Origin: Treponema bryantii
Lineage (GTDB): Bacteria > Spirochaetota > Spirochaetia > Treponematales > Treponemataceae
Direction of reading: 5' to 3'
NCBI RefSeq assembly: GCF_900113965.1
Contig: NZ_FORI01000002.1
Location: forward strand, 248,001 to 312,000
Length of the DNA: 64,000 nt
Part shown: piece after piece, positions 1-9,313 of the stretch
How the letters are laid out: every line of letters starts with the position of its first letter
How positions within the stretch are numbered: position 1 is the stretch's first letter
Made by a program: the position numbers and the translations under genes
The notes under the pieces: model-generated
What the model was told of the DNA's origin: nothing
Seen by the model: only the letters and a program-made list of their open reading frames with translations
Database searches by the model: none

Positions 1-1249
1 TACAACAGATCTTAGAGCAGTACTCGTGACCCTTTGTTGCATCTGCTGAACAGCGTGAACCTACACACTGTACGAATACGATAGTCTTTGGTTCTTTTCC
101 GTCTGATGGGCGGAGGAGGTGACCATTTGTAGGACCAGAAGCGTTACAAAGACGTTCGAATTCAAGAGATGAAACAACGTCTGGGCTCTGGCTGTATGCA
201 TATTCGTCAAATTTTTCAAGAGAAATAGGATTGTAACCTGTAGCTACGATGATTGCACCATACTTCTCTGTAATGATTTCTTCTTTCTGGTCAAACTTGA
301 TAGCACCAGCGGCACAAGCTTTCTCACAGAATCCACAAACATTGTCCTTGCCGTTTGCAAGTCCCTTCATGTGGAGACAGTAGTTTGCGTCGATGTTTGC
401 TACCTTTGGAACAGCCTGAGCAAAAGGAATATCGATTGCCTTGCGGTTGTTCAAACCAAGGTTAAAGCTATTTGGTACCTTCTTGTTAGGACACTTTTCG
501 ATACAAGCACCACAACCTGTACACTTTGTTTCATCAACATAGCGTGGGTGACGTTTAATATCGATTTCAAAGTTTCCGATGTATCCGCTTACTCTGCAAA
601 CTTCAGAAGCTGAAAGAATGCGGATGTTTGGATTCTGGCTTACTTCTGTCATTTTTGGAGTTACGATACAAGAAGCACAGTCCAAAGTAGGGAAGGTCTT
701 ATCGAGTTTAGCCATCTTACCGCCGACAGTGTAGTCTTTTTCTACGATGTCTACCGGGAATCCGGCATCTGCGATGTCGAGGGCAGCTGTAATACCGGCA
801 ATACCACCACCAATTACCAAAGCGCGCTTTGTCATTGGAGTTTCACCTGCGATAAGAGGTGTGTCGAGGATTGTCTTAGCAATAGCAGCTTTACCAAGAG
901 CAATAGCTTTTTCTGTAGCCTGCTCAATATCTTTCATTACCCATGATGTCTGTTCACGGATATTTGCAACTTCTACTTTGAATGGGTTAAGACCAGCACG
1001 CTCTGCGCATGAACGGAAGGTTTTTTCGTGCATACGTGGAGAACATGAACAAAGAACAACACCAGTTAGCTTGTCGTTCTTGATATGGTCTTCAATCATT
1101 TGCTGACCGGCAGATGAACACATGTAAGTGTAGTGTGTTGAGTAAACAACTCCGTCTACCTTTCCAAGTTCTTCTGCAACTTTTTCTACGTCAACTGTTC
1201 CGGCAATGTTAGTACCGCAGTGACATACAAATACACCAATTCTTTCCAT
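1..1249 (-). CDS. hdrA: Heterodisulfide reductase subunit A-like flavoprotein, partial
   Basis: The start codon is the ATG complement ending at 1249, and the gene runs off the left edge after about 416 residues; HdrA proteins are usually 650 residues or more. Visible in translation are a VCHCG motif near the N-terminus, an FAD-binding VIGGGIAG near residue 142, a CTGCGACIEKCP cluster near residue 245, a second partial cluster NVCGFCEKAC near 303, and a late FVQCVGSR motif. HdrA is the flavin-containing electron-bifurcating or electron-confurcating subunit of cytoplasmic Hdr complexes. It is the third gene of an hdrB-hdrC-hdrA operon, 15 bases after hdrC. The electron donor module, for example flxABCD or mvhD, would lie beyond the edge and cannot be seen. 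Confidence 0.9.
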   Translation of the reverse strand, partial: MERIGVFVCHCGTNIAGTVDVEKVAEELGKVDGVVYSTHYTYMCSSAGQQMIEDHIKNDKLTGVVLCSCSPRMHEKTFRSCAERAGLNPFKVEVANIREQTSWVMKDIEQATEKAIALGKAAIAKTILDTPLIAGETPMTKRALVIGGGIAGITAALDIADAGFPVDIVEKDYTVGGKMAKLDKTFPTLDCASCIVTPKMTEVSQNPNIRILSASEVCRVSGYIGNFEIDIKRHPRYVDETKCTGCGACIEKCPNKKVPNSFNLGLNNRKAIDIPFAQAVPKVANIDANYCLHMKGLANGKDNVCGFCEKACAAGAIKFDQKEEIITEKYGAIIVATGYNPISLEKFDEYAYSQSPDVVSSLEFERLCNASGPTNGHLLRPSDGKEPKTIVFVQCVGSRCSADATKGHEYCSKICC

Positions 1250-1264
1250 TTTCTATGTCACTCC

Positions 1265-1654
1265 TTATTTCTTGTACTTTCTGAAAGCACTAACGATAGC
1301 CTGCTGAGGCATATCATCATCCAGATGCTCTGGAACCTGAACAGGATCAAGACGGTGAGGACCGCGCTGACCTTCAACATACTGACGTACACCGTCAATC
1401 AGTTTAGCTGGTTCTACCTGGCGTGGACAACGCTCGAGGCAGGCAAAACATGAAAGACATGCATAGATTGATTTAGAATTCAAAAGAGGCTCAAGGTCTC
1501 CGTTTTCTACCATCTGAACAAACTGATGTGGATGATATTCCATAGCATCATAGTTAGGGCAGGTAGCAGAACATTTACCGCAGACCATACATTTCTTAGG
1601 ATTTACGCCGCTTTTCAAAAGGATAATTTCTTTTGCAAGTTCGTTGTTTTCCAT
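1265..1654 (-). CDS. hdrC: Heterodisulfide reductase subunit C-like iron-sulfur protein
   Basis: This 129-residue protein carries two CxxCxxCxxxCP motifs, CMVCGKCSATCP near residue 22 and CLSCFACLERCP near residue 66. That is the usual pair of [4Fe-4S] clusters of HdrC, which passes electrons between HdrA and HdrB. Its start codon touches the hdrB stop (shared base 1654), so the two are translationally coupled. The length and the absence of membrane segments fit a soluble HdrC rather than the membrane-bound HdrDE type. Confidence 0.9.
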   Translation of the reverse strand: MENNELAKEIILLKSGVNPKKCMVCGKCSATCPNYDAMEYHPHQFVQMVENGDLEPLLNSKSIYACLSCFACLERCPRQVEPAKLIDGVRQYVEGQRGPHRLDPVQVPEHLDDDMPQQAIVSAFRKYKK

Positions 1655-2448
1655 TACTTTTCCTCCTTCAAGCCAAGTGCTTCTGCAAGAAGTTCTGTAA
1701 AGTAAATTACATCGAGCTTTGAATCACCTTTGTTCTTGATAAGGTTATAGCGGCAGAGTGGACATGATGTAACAAGGAAGTCAGCACCCATATCTTCTGC
1801 ATTAGAAAGGATTTTCTTAGTTCTGTTCTTAGGGATAGATTCATCTTCGAACATTGTGTAAGCACCACAGCACTCGTTTCTCTGTCCATAGATAACAGGT
1901 GTACCACCGATGGCTTTAATAAAGTCCTCGATAATCTGTGGGTTTTCAGGATCGTCCAAACCAAGAACTTTTCCCGGGCGAAGAAGAAGACATCCGTAAT
2001 AAGCACCGATTTTTTTACCGGTGAAAGGCTTTTTGACTGCTGCCTTTACTTTGTCCCAGCCTACAACATCACGCAGGATTTCGAGATAGTGAACAACTTT
2101 TGTTTCACCATGATACTCAATTTCGTCCTGTTTAAGGTAATTATTCACCTTGAAAGCTACTGTCTCGTCTGTTGCAACATCGTTATTAACCTGTTTAAGA
2201 ACGTTGTAGCATGCAGAACAGAGAGTAACCAAGTCTTTTCCTGAATCACGTGCGTTTGCCAATGCACGAACAGATGAAAGTTTAGAAGCGATTTCATCTT
2301 TTGCCATAGGGTATTCACCACCACAGCACTGCCATTCAGGAATTTCTTCAAGTGTGAATCCTAATGCTTCCGCAGATTTGCGCGCATAAATATCAAGGTC
2401 AAGAGCCTTGTTTTTCAGCGTACAACCTGGAAAATAAGAATATGTCAT
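1654..2448 (-). CDS. hdrB: Heterodisulfide reductase subunit B-like protein
   Basis: This is the catalytic-type subunit of cytoplasmic Hdr. Both cysteine-rich CCG domains are complete: QCCGGEYPM with LCSACYN, and ECCGAYTMF with SCPLCRYN. In the family these bind unusual [4Fe-4S] clusters that reduce a disulfide or a related acceptor. I place the start at the ATG ending at 2448 (MTYSYFPGC), because a GGGAG ribosome-binding site lies five bases upstream; an in-frame TTG four codons earlier is part of that site. It is the first gene of the hdrBCA operon. The physiological disulfide substrate in a spirochaete is unknown. Confidence 0.9.
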   Translation of the reverse strand: MTYSYFPGCTLKNKALDLDIYARKSAEALGFTLEEIPEWQCCGGEYPMAKDEIASKLSSVRALANARDSGKDLVTLCSACYNVLKQVNNDVATDETVAFKVNNYLKQDEIEYHGETKVVHYLEILRDVVGWDKVKAAVKKPFTGKKIGAYYGCLLLRPGKVLGLDDPENPQIIEDFIKAIGGTPVIYGQRNECCGAYTMFEDESIPKNRTKKILSNAEDMGADFLVTSCPLCRYNLIKNKGDSKLDVIYFTELLAEALGLKEEK

Positions 2449-2528
2449 ACTTGCTCCCAATTAATAAATATACATGTATGGAAATTAGAAGAAAACCAAA
2501 AAAACGATTTACCCCTAATTATCCTAAT

Positions 2529-2557
2529 AGTATACCTTCATTTTGGGATTTTGTGAA
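2529..2557 (-). promoter_or_regulatory. Candidate sigma70 promoter for hdrBCA
   Basis: On the minus strand TTCACA and TATACT are separated by 17 bases, about 80 bases upstream of the hdrB start. It is the best -35/-10 pair in the gap between the response regulator gene and hdrB. The -35 match is moderate. Confidence 0.4.
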
Positions 2558-2564
2558 GATAGAT

Positions 2565-3308
2565 TTATGCCTTGATAATTCGATTTTTAAAGAAGTCTAC
2601 AACGGCGGCTTTGATTTCGTCTGGTGCTTTACTCTTGAGAATGTATCCGTCTGGCTTAAGCTGCATTGCGTTGAGAACACTCTGGCGGTCATTGTTTGCT
2701 GTAAGGAAAATTACAGGAAGATTATTCAGACGTTCATCACTTCTGATTGCTTCAAGTACCTTTGGCCCGTCCATTGTTGGCATTTTATAATCCAGAAGAA
2801 CGAGATCTACCGGGTGCATGTCCAGGAACTGAAGTGCCATTTCTCCTGAACTTACAAGAGAAAGGTGGAAATCATCTCCAAGCCATACTTTAATACTTCT
2901 TAGAATAATTGGCTCGTCATCTACAACGAGGATATGTTTTTTGTCACTGCTATTTTTTTCCATAAGCTCTAAAACTTTTTCAATATTTACTGTGTATGAT
3001 TCTATTTTAATTGAAGGAATCTGCTTGAAAAAACGGTTGTCCTCAAGAGAAAGGGTAGTCATTTTTCCAATAAAGCAGAGGTGATAATCATATTTTTTCT
3101 GATAAATTACAATCTTTCGGATTACATCAAATTCAATGTCATCTGAAAGAAGTACGAGAAGCTGTATAGAAAAATTTGGAAGTCTGTCTACGTCGCTGCC
3201 AGTAGGATAATAAACATTTACTTTGCATTCTGTCGCTTTAAATTGATTTATAAGATTCTTTACTACCAGTCGAGACTGGTCTCCCACTATATAAAGCTCA
3301 TCAATCAT
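2565..3308 (-). CDS. Response regulator with N-terminal degenerate domain and C-terminal receiver
   Basis: The 247-residue protein has a clear receiver domain from about residue 122 to the end. It has the acidic pair VDDE near 128, the phosphoacceptor Asp in LLDYKMP near 171, a conserved Thr in FLTAN and a Lys in ILKSKAP. The first 120 residues resemble a receiver fold without the acidic pocket, so they are probably a pseudo-receiver. There is no DNA-binding or enzymatic output domain. Its start overlaps the stop of the upstream hybrid kinase by one base (TAATG), so it is the likely downstream partner of that kinase. Confidence 0.8.
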   Translation of the reverse strand: MIDELYIVGDQSRLVVKNLINQFKATECKVNVYYPTGSDVDRLPNFSIQLLVLLSDDIEFDVIRKIVIYQKKYDYHLCFIGKMTTLSLEDNRFFKQIPSIKIESYTVNIEKVLELMEKNSSDKKHILVVDDEPIILRSIKVWLGDDFHLSLVSSGEMALQFLDMHPVDLVLLDYKMPTMDGPKVLEAIRSDERLNNLPVIFLTANNDRQSVLNAMQLKPDGYILKSKAPDEIKAAVVDFFKNRIIKA

Positions 3309-6300
3309 TAGTTAATGCTCCCATCTGAAAGTAAGATTTTCAACCCCTGAAAATCTACGTTTTCTATACTTGTACGAATCTTATCAAATTTTTGTGAAAA
3401 ATCAAGGGGTAGTTTTACCGATGATAACTCTGCAGAAAGCGCGTCGAGTCCGTCGATATCGAAAGTATCTGTACAGTTAATCATCTGTGAAATCTTTTGA
3501 GAAAGCTCTTCCTGTGAAATTTCTTTTTTGTCTGATTCGTCTGATTTATTTTCTAAAAGAGGTTCAAGCTTATGCTTAAAGGCTAAAAATTGTTCTATAA
3601 GCGGTTTATGATTGCTTTGAATCTCCGTTATTGTATTATTATTTGTACATTCTTCCAAATGTTCTGCAAGTTTTGAAAGCTCCATAGCACCAATAAGACG
3701 GGATGTACTCTTTAAGGCATGAACTTTTATTCCATAATTTTCCCAGTCTTCTGCTTCAAAATACTGCTGTAATTCCACTGCCTTTTCATCAATTGAGGCA
3801 TGGTACTGTTTAATTGTTGTATGAAGAAGCTCTTCTGAACCGCAGTTTGTAAGGGCGGCAAGTGAATCAATTCCTGGTATCTTTTTGAGTTTCTGAATGA
3901 AATCAGAAGGCTCTACAGTTTCTTCAGAATCAGTTTCTGGCGGAGTTTCAAGATATTCTGACGGAAGATATTTACAGATCATCTCTTCAAGCTTTGAAGG
4001 ATTAACCGGCTTTGAAAGATAATCATCAAAACCTTCACTAAGATACATTTTTCTAACACCGCTGATTGCATTTGCAGTAAGGGCAACGCAAGGCTGGCCG
4101 GCATTCTTATTCCTTTTAAGTGCTTTCATTGCATGTAGGGTTTCAATACCATCCATTTCCGGCATGCGGTGGTCAATAAAAAGAATGTCGTATTTATTTT
4201 TCTTTACAGCTTCAATAGCCTCTTTACCGCTGAGAACAGTATCAATAGTAATACCTGTGTTTTTAAGAAGTCCTTTAATTACTTCAAGGTTCATTGCAGT
4301 ATCATCAACAAACAAAAGGCGGCCACGTGGAGCATAAAGCTTTTCTTTGTAGTTTGCCATTTGATTGATGCTTTCTTCGTAAGCTTCGTTGAGATCTCCG
4401 GCAGCTGTCCAGTCAATAACCTTCTGTTCCAGAATAAATGAGAAATCTGAACCTTTTCCGTAGGTGCTTTTTACATCAAGCTTTGTGTTCATCATATCAA
4501 GGAGACGGCGGACAATACTCATTCCCAAACCGCTTCCTTCAATAGTTCTGTTTTTCTCTTCCTCAATGCGTTCAAAAGGTGCAAAGAGTTTTTTCATATC
4601 TTCAGGCTTAATTCCAATTCCGGTATCAATTACATGAACCTTGAGCAAAAGACCTGTTTCATCTTCTTTTTCATAATCAATATTGAAAGAAATTGAGCCT
4701 TCATTTGTATATTTAATTGCGTTTGTAAGAAGATTAAGAATACACTGTTTTATGCGTACACTGTCTCCGTAAAGAGTTTTTGGAAGAGTTGGATTAATAT
4801 TGAGCTCGTATTTAAGTCCTTTTTTCTGAGCCCGTTCTCTTGTCATATTTACAAGGTCAATTATAAGTGAAGAAACCTCATAATTGTCTGGAAGAAGTTC
4901 CATTTTTCCTGCTTCTATTTTTGAGAAATCAAGAACATCATTTACTATTGAAAGAAGGTTAGAGCCTGCAATTTTGATGTTTGTAGCATAACCGAGAATT
5001 GTCTTATCTTTTGATTCACGAAGAATCATTTCATCCATACCAAGAACGGCATTAATTGGAGTTCTGATTTCGTGGCTCATATTTGCAAGGAAGGCACTCT
5101 TAGCCTGAGATGCTGCGGCATTAATCTGGCTTTCTGTAAGAGCGGCCTCTTTTGCTTCACGCTCTTTTTTTGTCTGCTCACTGATATATTCAATATATTC
5201 TTTGAGCTGGGTAGTCATCATTCTGATGTTGTTTGAAAGAATACCAATTTCGTTATTCGAAGTATAAGGAATATCTGTATAAAGTTCTCCACGTGCAAGA
5301 CGGTTTGTTGTTTTTGTAACAATTCTGATAGGATCAATAAGATTCTTTAATGTGTAATAAATCAGATTGATTGTAAGCATGCTGACAATTGCAAATGCAA
5401 TTACAACAGCAATTATCTGACCAATGATGATTCCTGCAACTTCATCCTGAGAGACAGCAAGAATATAATACATTCCGTTATCAAGGTGAGAGAGAAGGGC
5501 AAAATAATTACGGTCGTCCCAAGTGAGTCTTTTTAGAGGCTGTTTTGTTTCTTTGTTTGCAGTTTCCATTATGGCTGAAATTTCAGAAGATCGTTCTACA
5601 GCCTTGGAAAGTTCTTCTGAGGTATTTAAGTTGATTAGATTCTCTTCTGCACCAAGAAGGATTCCAATTGAGTCATCAATATTAATTGAATTTACAATGT
5701 CTAAGATAACAGCAAGACTTACGTCTACACCAACAACTCCAAGAAACTCGTCGTCGCGATAAAGTGGAATGCTGTATGAAAGCATTCTCTGACGGAGGTT
5801 TAAGTTTTCATAGGGTGGTGTCCATACGGCTTCTTTGTTCCAGATTGGAAGATAATACCAGCCAACGTGTTCAATATCAGATGGAGAAAATTTTGATAAA
5901 TCTGTTGGGCGTACACTTACATAACTTTTCTGGTAACTTCCTGTAAGAAAAATTCCTCTGGTCGGTCCATATTTATCCATATCAGGACGAAAATATGAAC
6001 ATACTATTCCTTTATGAGAATATATAAGTGAAGTCATTTTTTTCTCGAGATTTGACATGAACTCTTCTTCGTATGCAGGATTATTCAGAAGCTTTTTTTC
6101 ATCCAGATTAGTAAGAATATAATCTTGAAATTCTTTTGTTATGTTTTCTGCAGTATTAAAAAAATAATTTAATTCAAGAGTTTTTTTCTCTAAGGCAATT
6201 TCTATAGTCTTTGTATTATTATCATGAAGCTTGACAGAAAAGTAGCTTAACAATATTGCTGCGGTTATCAGAAAAGAAACTGCCATGGTTGAGATGATAA

Positions 6301-6346
6301 ATACTAATGTTTTGGACTTTAACAGTATAGATGACTTTTCTTTCAT
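3308..6346 (-). CDS. Membrane hybrid sensor histidine kinase (Cache, HAMP, HisKA, HATPase, REC, HPt)
   Basis: This 1012-residue kinase has a TM helix near residues 13-35, a large extracytoplasmic Cache-like sensor, a second TM near 305-330 and a HAMP-like segment. The phosphoacceptor His lies in SHEIRTP near 422. The ATPase boxes are NLLTNAIKYTNEG, DTGIGI and GSGLGMS. A receiver follows with its Asp in FIDHRMPEMDG near 722, then an HPt domain with its His in VHALKST near 875. Every catalytic residue of the phosphorelay looks intact. It sits between a diguanylate cyclase gene (4-base overlap) and a response regulator gene (1-base overlap), so the three form one signalling operon. The ligand cannot be predicted. 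Confidence 0.92.
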   Translation of the reverse strand: MKEKSSILLKSKTLVFIISTMAVSFLITAAILLSYFSVKLHDNNTKTIEIALEKKTLELNYFFNTAENITKEFQDYILTNLDEKKLLNNPAYEEEFMSNLEKKMTSLIYSHKGIVCSYFRPDMDKYGPTRGIFLTGSYQKSYVSVRPTDLSKFSPSDIEHVGWYYLPIWNKEAVWTPPYENLNLRQRMLSYSIPLYRDDEFLGVVGVDVSLAVILDIVNSINIDDSIGILLGAEENLINLNTSEELSKAVERSSEISAIMETANKETKQPLKRLTWDDRNYFALLSHLDNGMYYILAVSQDEVAGIIIGQIIAVVIAFAIVSMLTINLIYYTLKNLIDPIRIVTKTTNRLARGELYTDIPYTSNNEIGILSNNIRMMTTQLKEYIEYISEQTKKEREAKEAALTESQINAAASQAKSAFLANMSHEIRTPINAVLGMDEMILRESKDKTILGYATNIKIAGSNLLSIVNDVLDFSKIEAGKMELLPDNYEVSSLIIDLVNMTRERAQKKGLKYELNINPTLPKTLYGDSVRIKQCILNLLTNAIKYTNEGSISFNIDYEKEDETGLLLKVHVIDTGIGIKPEDMKKLFAPFERIEEEKNRTIEGSGLGMSIVRRLLDMMNTKLDVKSTYGKGSDFSFILEQKVIDWTAAGDLNEAYEESINQMANYKEKLYAPRGRLLFVDDTAMNLEVIKGLLKNTGITIDTVLSGKEAIEAVKKNKYDILFIDHRMPEMDGIETLHAMKALKRNKNAGQPCVALTANAISGVRKMYLSEGFDDYLSKPVNPSKLEEMICKYLPSEYLETPPETDSEETVEPSDFIQKLKKIPGIDSLAALTNCGSEELLHTTIKQYHASIDEKAVELQQYFEAEDWENYGIKVHALKSTSRLIGAMELSKLAEHLEECTNNNTITEIQSNHKPLIEQFLAFKHKLEPLLENKSDESDKKEISQEELSQKISQMINCTDTFDIDGLDALSAELSSVKLPLDFSQKFDKIRTSIENVDFQGLKILLSDGSIN

Positions 6347-7707
6347 CGCTTGCCAACACCGTTTCCACCGGCTTCTTTAACTGCATAGCATGCCTGTACT
6401 GCACGGTAATAATTTGTTTTAATTGAAACGGAAAGGTCAACGTCGACAATTCCTACAGAAACCGTTACGTCTAATTCTTTTTGGGACTGCTCGCAGAAAT
6501 CGGTAAATCTTTCTTCTGCTTCATAACTGTCCATCTCAAGGAAAAGAACAAATTCGTCTCCTGACCAGCGGAACATAATTCCTCTGTCATCAAGAGCTGT
6601 TTTTGCAAGTTCTACAATTGCAAGTACTATCTTGTCGCCGTCGCGGCCATCATTGACAATCTTAAAGTGATCTATGTCAAAAACTACAAGAGATTTATAA
6701 CGGGTAGTATTGAAAACTCCGAGTTCTCCATAAGACTCTTTAAGATAGTTTCTGTTAGGAAGTCCCGTTAATTCATCTTCCGGAAGTGAAGACTTTACAA
6801 GATCGTGATGCTGAACTTTTTTCTGGTCAAAAAGGAAATATAAAATTGCATGAATTATGAAGAAATAAATTAAAACGATAGAAATAATTCCCTTTGTTTG
6901 TGCCTGAATAATATTATTTCCCTGTACGACTAGATACCATCTGAGACTTGGCATATAACGTGTCATACGGAAACCACTTTTTCCTTTCTTTACGTGAGTA
7001 AATGCTTTGTCATTTGCACCGTCTGAAAGTGCATCTGAGATGTAAGCATTTTTGATATTATTGAAGTTAGTATCAACCTGAACAAGGCCCTGAGTGTCTA
7101 TAAGATTGATTTTAACCTGATATTCTTTTTCAACTTCTTGAAGCATTTTCTGGAAATCTTCCATGAAAAGTCCGATTCTACAAACACCAAGAGTATTTCC
7201 TTCATCATCTTTAATTCTAGCGTTGATAAAAATACTCCAGCGGTAATCAAAAAGCTGATCCCGGTCTGTTTCAACTGCAACGTCGAGTCCATTATCTATA
7301 AAAATAGGATACCAGTTATCGTACGGGTCATCCTGTGGATTTACAATTTTAGCAATACCAGTAGGAGTGTAGAAACGTTTTGTTTTTTCTGAAACAACAA
7401 AGGTTGCTGCATAACCAAATTGATTAGTAATGGCAGAAAGAAAAGAAGACATCATTGCTTCCATTGCTTTTGGATTTGTCTCTTCTTCCTGTTCAAGAGC
7501 ACGGATCAAAAATTCATCGGAACTTAAACCCGTAGAAATACCGATTGGTCTTTCTACACTTCCTGCAATGAGTCCGTAAATGTGTGATGCTACAAGCTGG
7601 TTGTTTGAAATTTCGTGCTGTTTATTGTGTAAGAATGAAGGTGTGATGTAAGTAATTAATAAAAGGGAAAGAACAAGAAGAATTATAACTGGAATTTTCT
7701 GTTTCAA
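6343..7707 (-). CDS. Membrane-anchored diguanylate cyclase (Cache sensor and GGDEF)
   Basis: I place the start at a TTG ending at 7707, with AAGGA seven bases upstream. The reading frame extends to an ATG at 7758, but that stretch contains a Rho-independent terminator (7721-7748), so the longer start is unlikely. From the TTG the 454-residue protein begins with a TM helix and is followed by a Cache-like periplasmic sensor, a second TM and a C-terminal GGDEF domain. The signature is SGDEF, and the usual RxxD inhibitory site is absent (DDRG). The ND..GH..GD loop is about three residues shorter than normal (NDGRDGD). It is probably a c-di-GMP synthase, but activity is uncertain. It is the first gene of the operon with the hybrid kinase. 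Confidence 0.8.
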   Translation of the reverse strand: MKQKIPVIILLVLSLLLITYITPSFLHNKQHEISNNQLVASHIYGLIAGSVERPIGISTGLSSDEFLIRALEQEEETNPKAMEAMMSSFLSAITNQFGYAATFVVSEKTKRFYTPTGIAKIVNPQDDPYDNWYPIFIDNGLDVAVETDRDQLFDYRWSIFINARIKDDEGNTLGVCRIGLFMEDFQKMLQEVEKEYQVKINLIDTQGLVQVDTNFNNIKNAYISDALSDGANDKAFTHVKKGKSGFRMTRYMPSLRWYLVVQGNNIIQAQTKGIISIVLIYFFIIHAILYFLFDQKKVQHHDLVKSSLPEDELTGLPNRNYLKESYGELGVFNTTRYKSLVVFDIDHFKIVNDGRDGDKIVLAIVELAKTALDDRGIMFRWSGDEFVLFLEMDSYEAEERFTDFCEQSQKELDVTVSVGIVDVDLSVSIKTNYYRAVQACYAVKEAGGNGVGKR

Positions 7708-7720
7708 TAAAATGTCCTTA

Positions 7721-7748
7721 TAAAAAAAATCGGCAAGCACAGCTTGCC
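7721..7748 (-). terminator. Rho-independent terminator
   Basis: A perfect 7-bp stem GGCAAGC/GCTTGCC with a 3-base loop (7732-7748) is followed on the minus strand by a run of eight T. It ends transcripts coming from fumC and fixes the downstream start of the diguanylate cyclase. Confidence 0.85.
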
Positions 7749-7773
7749 TCTGAGGCATTCTTTCGATGAACCT

Positions 7774-7805
7774 AAACCGGCCCGCTGTCGCAGCCCGGTT
7801 TTTAA
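7774..7805. terminator. GC-rich hairpin after fumC, possible first terminator
   Basis: AAACCGG (7774-7780) pairs with CCGGTTT (7795-7801), with an inner GCTG/CAGC stem. It lies between the fumC stop and the stronger terminator at 7721-7748. The T-run is better on the plus strand, although no plus-strand gene precedes it. Confidence 0.5.
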
Positions 7806-7824
7806 CGGTTCTTCGATTGTAGCC

Positions 7825-9213
7825 TTATTTCTGTGGGAAAGCCATTGCTTCTGGTTTGAATACTTTATCAAACTCAGCAGCTGTGAGGAATCCGAGTCCT
7901 ACGCAAGCTTCCTTAAGAGAAATATTTTCATCAAATGCTTTGTGTGCAGTCTTAGCAGCATTTTCGTAACCGATATATGGGTTCAATGCTGTTACGAGCA
8001 TCAAAGAATTGTAGAGATTGTGATGCATCTTATCCTTATCAGCCTTAATTCCTACAGCACAGTTTTTGTTGAATGAAAGCATTGCTTCTGCAAGAAGGCG
8101 TGTACTCTGGATAAAGTTGTAAGCGATAACTGGCATGAATACGTTCAATTCAAAGTTACCCTGAGAAGCTGCGAAGCCGATAGCGGCATCATTACCCATT
8201 ACCTGAACTGCAACCATTGTTACAGCTTCACACTGTGTTGGGTTTACTTTTCCTGGCATGATTGATGAACCTGGTTCATTTTCAGGGATACGGATTTCTC
8301 CAAGACCATCACGAGGACCAGATGCAAGCCAGCGAACGTCGTTAGCAATCTTCATCATATCTGCTGCGAGAGCTTTGATTGCTCCGTGTGCAAATACGAG
8401 TTCGTCCTTAGAAGTAAGAGCGTGGAACTTGTTAGGTGCAGTTACGAACTTTTTACCTGTGAGTTCGCTTACGCATTCAGCAACTTTTTTGTCAAAACCC
8501 TTTGGTGCGTTAAGACCAGTTCCTACAGCTGTACCACCAAGAGCAAGCTGCTTGAGATATGGAAGTGAAGATTCGAGCATCTTTCTGTCGCGTTCAAGAG
8601 AAGTTCTCCATCCAGAGATTTCCTGACCGAAAGAAATAGGTACAGCATCCTGAAGGTGTGTACGACCACTCTTTACAATCTTCATATTTTCTTTTTCGAG
8701 TTTTGCAAATGTTGCTACGAGTGTATCAATTGCTGGGAAGAGTTTGTCTTCGATAGCATATACTGCAGAAATGTGAAGTGCAGTAGGGAAGGTATCGTTT
8801 GATGACTGACTCATATTGATGTCGTCGTTTGGATGACAAAGTTTTTTACCAGCAATTTCGTTAGCGCGGTTAGCAATAACTTCATTAGCATTCATGTTGC
8901 TCTGTGTACCAGAACCTGTCTGCCATACAACGAGAGGGAAGTGATCGTTGAGTTTGCCGGCGATTACTTCGTCACAAGCCTTTTTGATTGCGCTAAGCTT
9001 TTCCTTAGTCATCTTCTCTGGCTTGAGGGCGTTGTTTGCCATTGCAGCTGCCTTTTTGAGGTAACCAAAAGCCTTTGTTATTTCACGTGGCATTGTTTCA
9101 ATACCAACACCAATTTCGAAGTTTTCGTGACTGCGTTCAGTCTGAGCTCCCCAGTATTTATCTGCAGGAACTTTTACTTCACCCATTGAGTCATGTTCAA
9201 TTTTGTATTCCAT
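7825..9213 (-). CDS. fumC: Class II fumarate hydratase
   Basis: The 462-residue protein carries the lyase signature [11 protein letters not shown], the active-site segment [11 protein letters not shown], and the [10 protein letters not shown] and SSNDTFPTA substrate loops. It interconverts malate and fumarate in the cytoplasm. I choose the ATG at 9213 ([11 protein letters not shown]), which has AAGGA about eight bases upstream; 17 further codons in frame upstream have no such site. The upstream gene encodes a malate dehydrogenase-type enzyme, so together they form the oxaloacetate-malate-fumarate branch of the reductive TCA arm used for succinate production. Confidence 0.95.
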   Translation of the reverse strand: MEYKIEHDSMGEVKVPADKYWGAQTERSHENFEIGVGIETMPREITKAFGYLKKAAAMANNALKPEKMTKEKLSAIKKACDEVIAGKLNDHFPLVVWQTGSGTQSNMNANEVIANRANEIAGKKLCHPNDDINMSQSSNDTFPTALHISAVYAIEDKLFPAIDTLVATFAKLEKENMKIVKSGRTHLQDAVPISFGQEISGWRTSLERDRKMLESSLPYLKQLALGGTAVGTGLNAPKGFDKKVAECVSELTGKKFVTAPNKFHALTSKDELVFAHGAIKALAADMMKIANDVRWLASGPRDGLGEIRIPENEPGSSIMPGKVNPTQCEAVTMVAVQVMGNDAAIGFAASQGNFELNVFMPVIAYNFIQSTRLLAEAMLSFNKNCAVGIKADKDKMHHNLYNSLMLVTALNPYIGYENAAKTAHKAFDENISLKEACVGLGFLTAAEFDKVFKPEAMAFPQK

Positions 9214-9231
9214 AATGTGTTTCCTTATAAT

Positions 9232-9306
9232 TGTGGTTTCGATACGATGCTTCGCATCACTCAACCACCGGTGGTTGAGTAGGCTGAAAGCCGTATCGAA
9301 ACCACA
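9232..9306. repeat. REP/BIME-like double palindrome (GGTTTCGATAC class)
   Basis: The element is an inverted pair of units. TGTGGTTTCGATACG at 9232-9246 matches CGTATCGAAACCACA at 9292-9306, and the inner halves CTCAACCACC/GGTGGTTGAG meet at 9269-9270. A single unit of the same sequence lies at 36419-36455. It sits between the mdh stop and the fumC ribosome-binding site. Confidence 0.85.
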
Positions 9307-9313
9307 TAGTTAA

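Noticed and set aside
747-1106. Plus-strand open frames across the hdrA region.
   Set aside because: They run opposite the HdrA reading frame, which has clear FAD and iron-sulfur motifs.
2364-2849. A 161-residue plus-strand open frame spanning the hdrB-response regulator gap.
   Set aside because: It overlaps two coding ends and the hdr promoter on the other strand, and has no domain or ribosome-binding site.
7708-7758. An upstream ATG start for the diguanylate cyclase.
   Set aside because: The added codons contain a Rho-independent terminator, and a TTG with a good ribosome-binding site lies just downstream.
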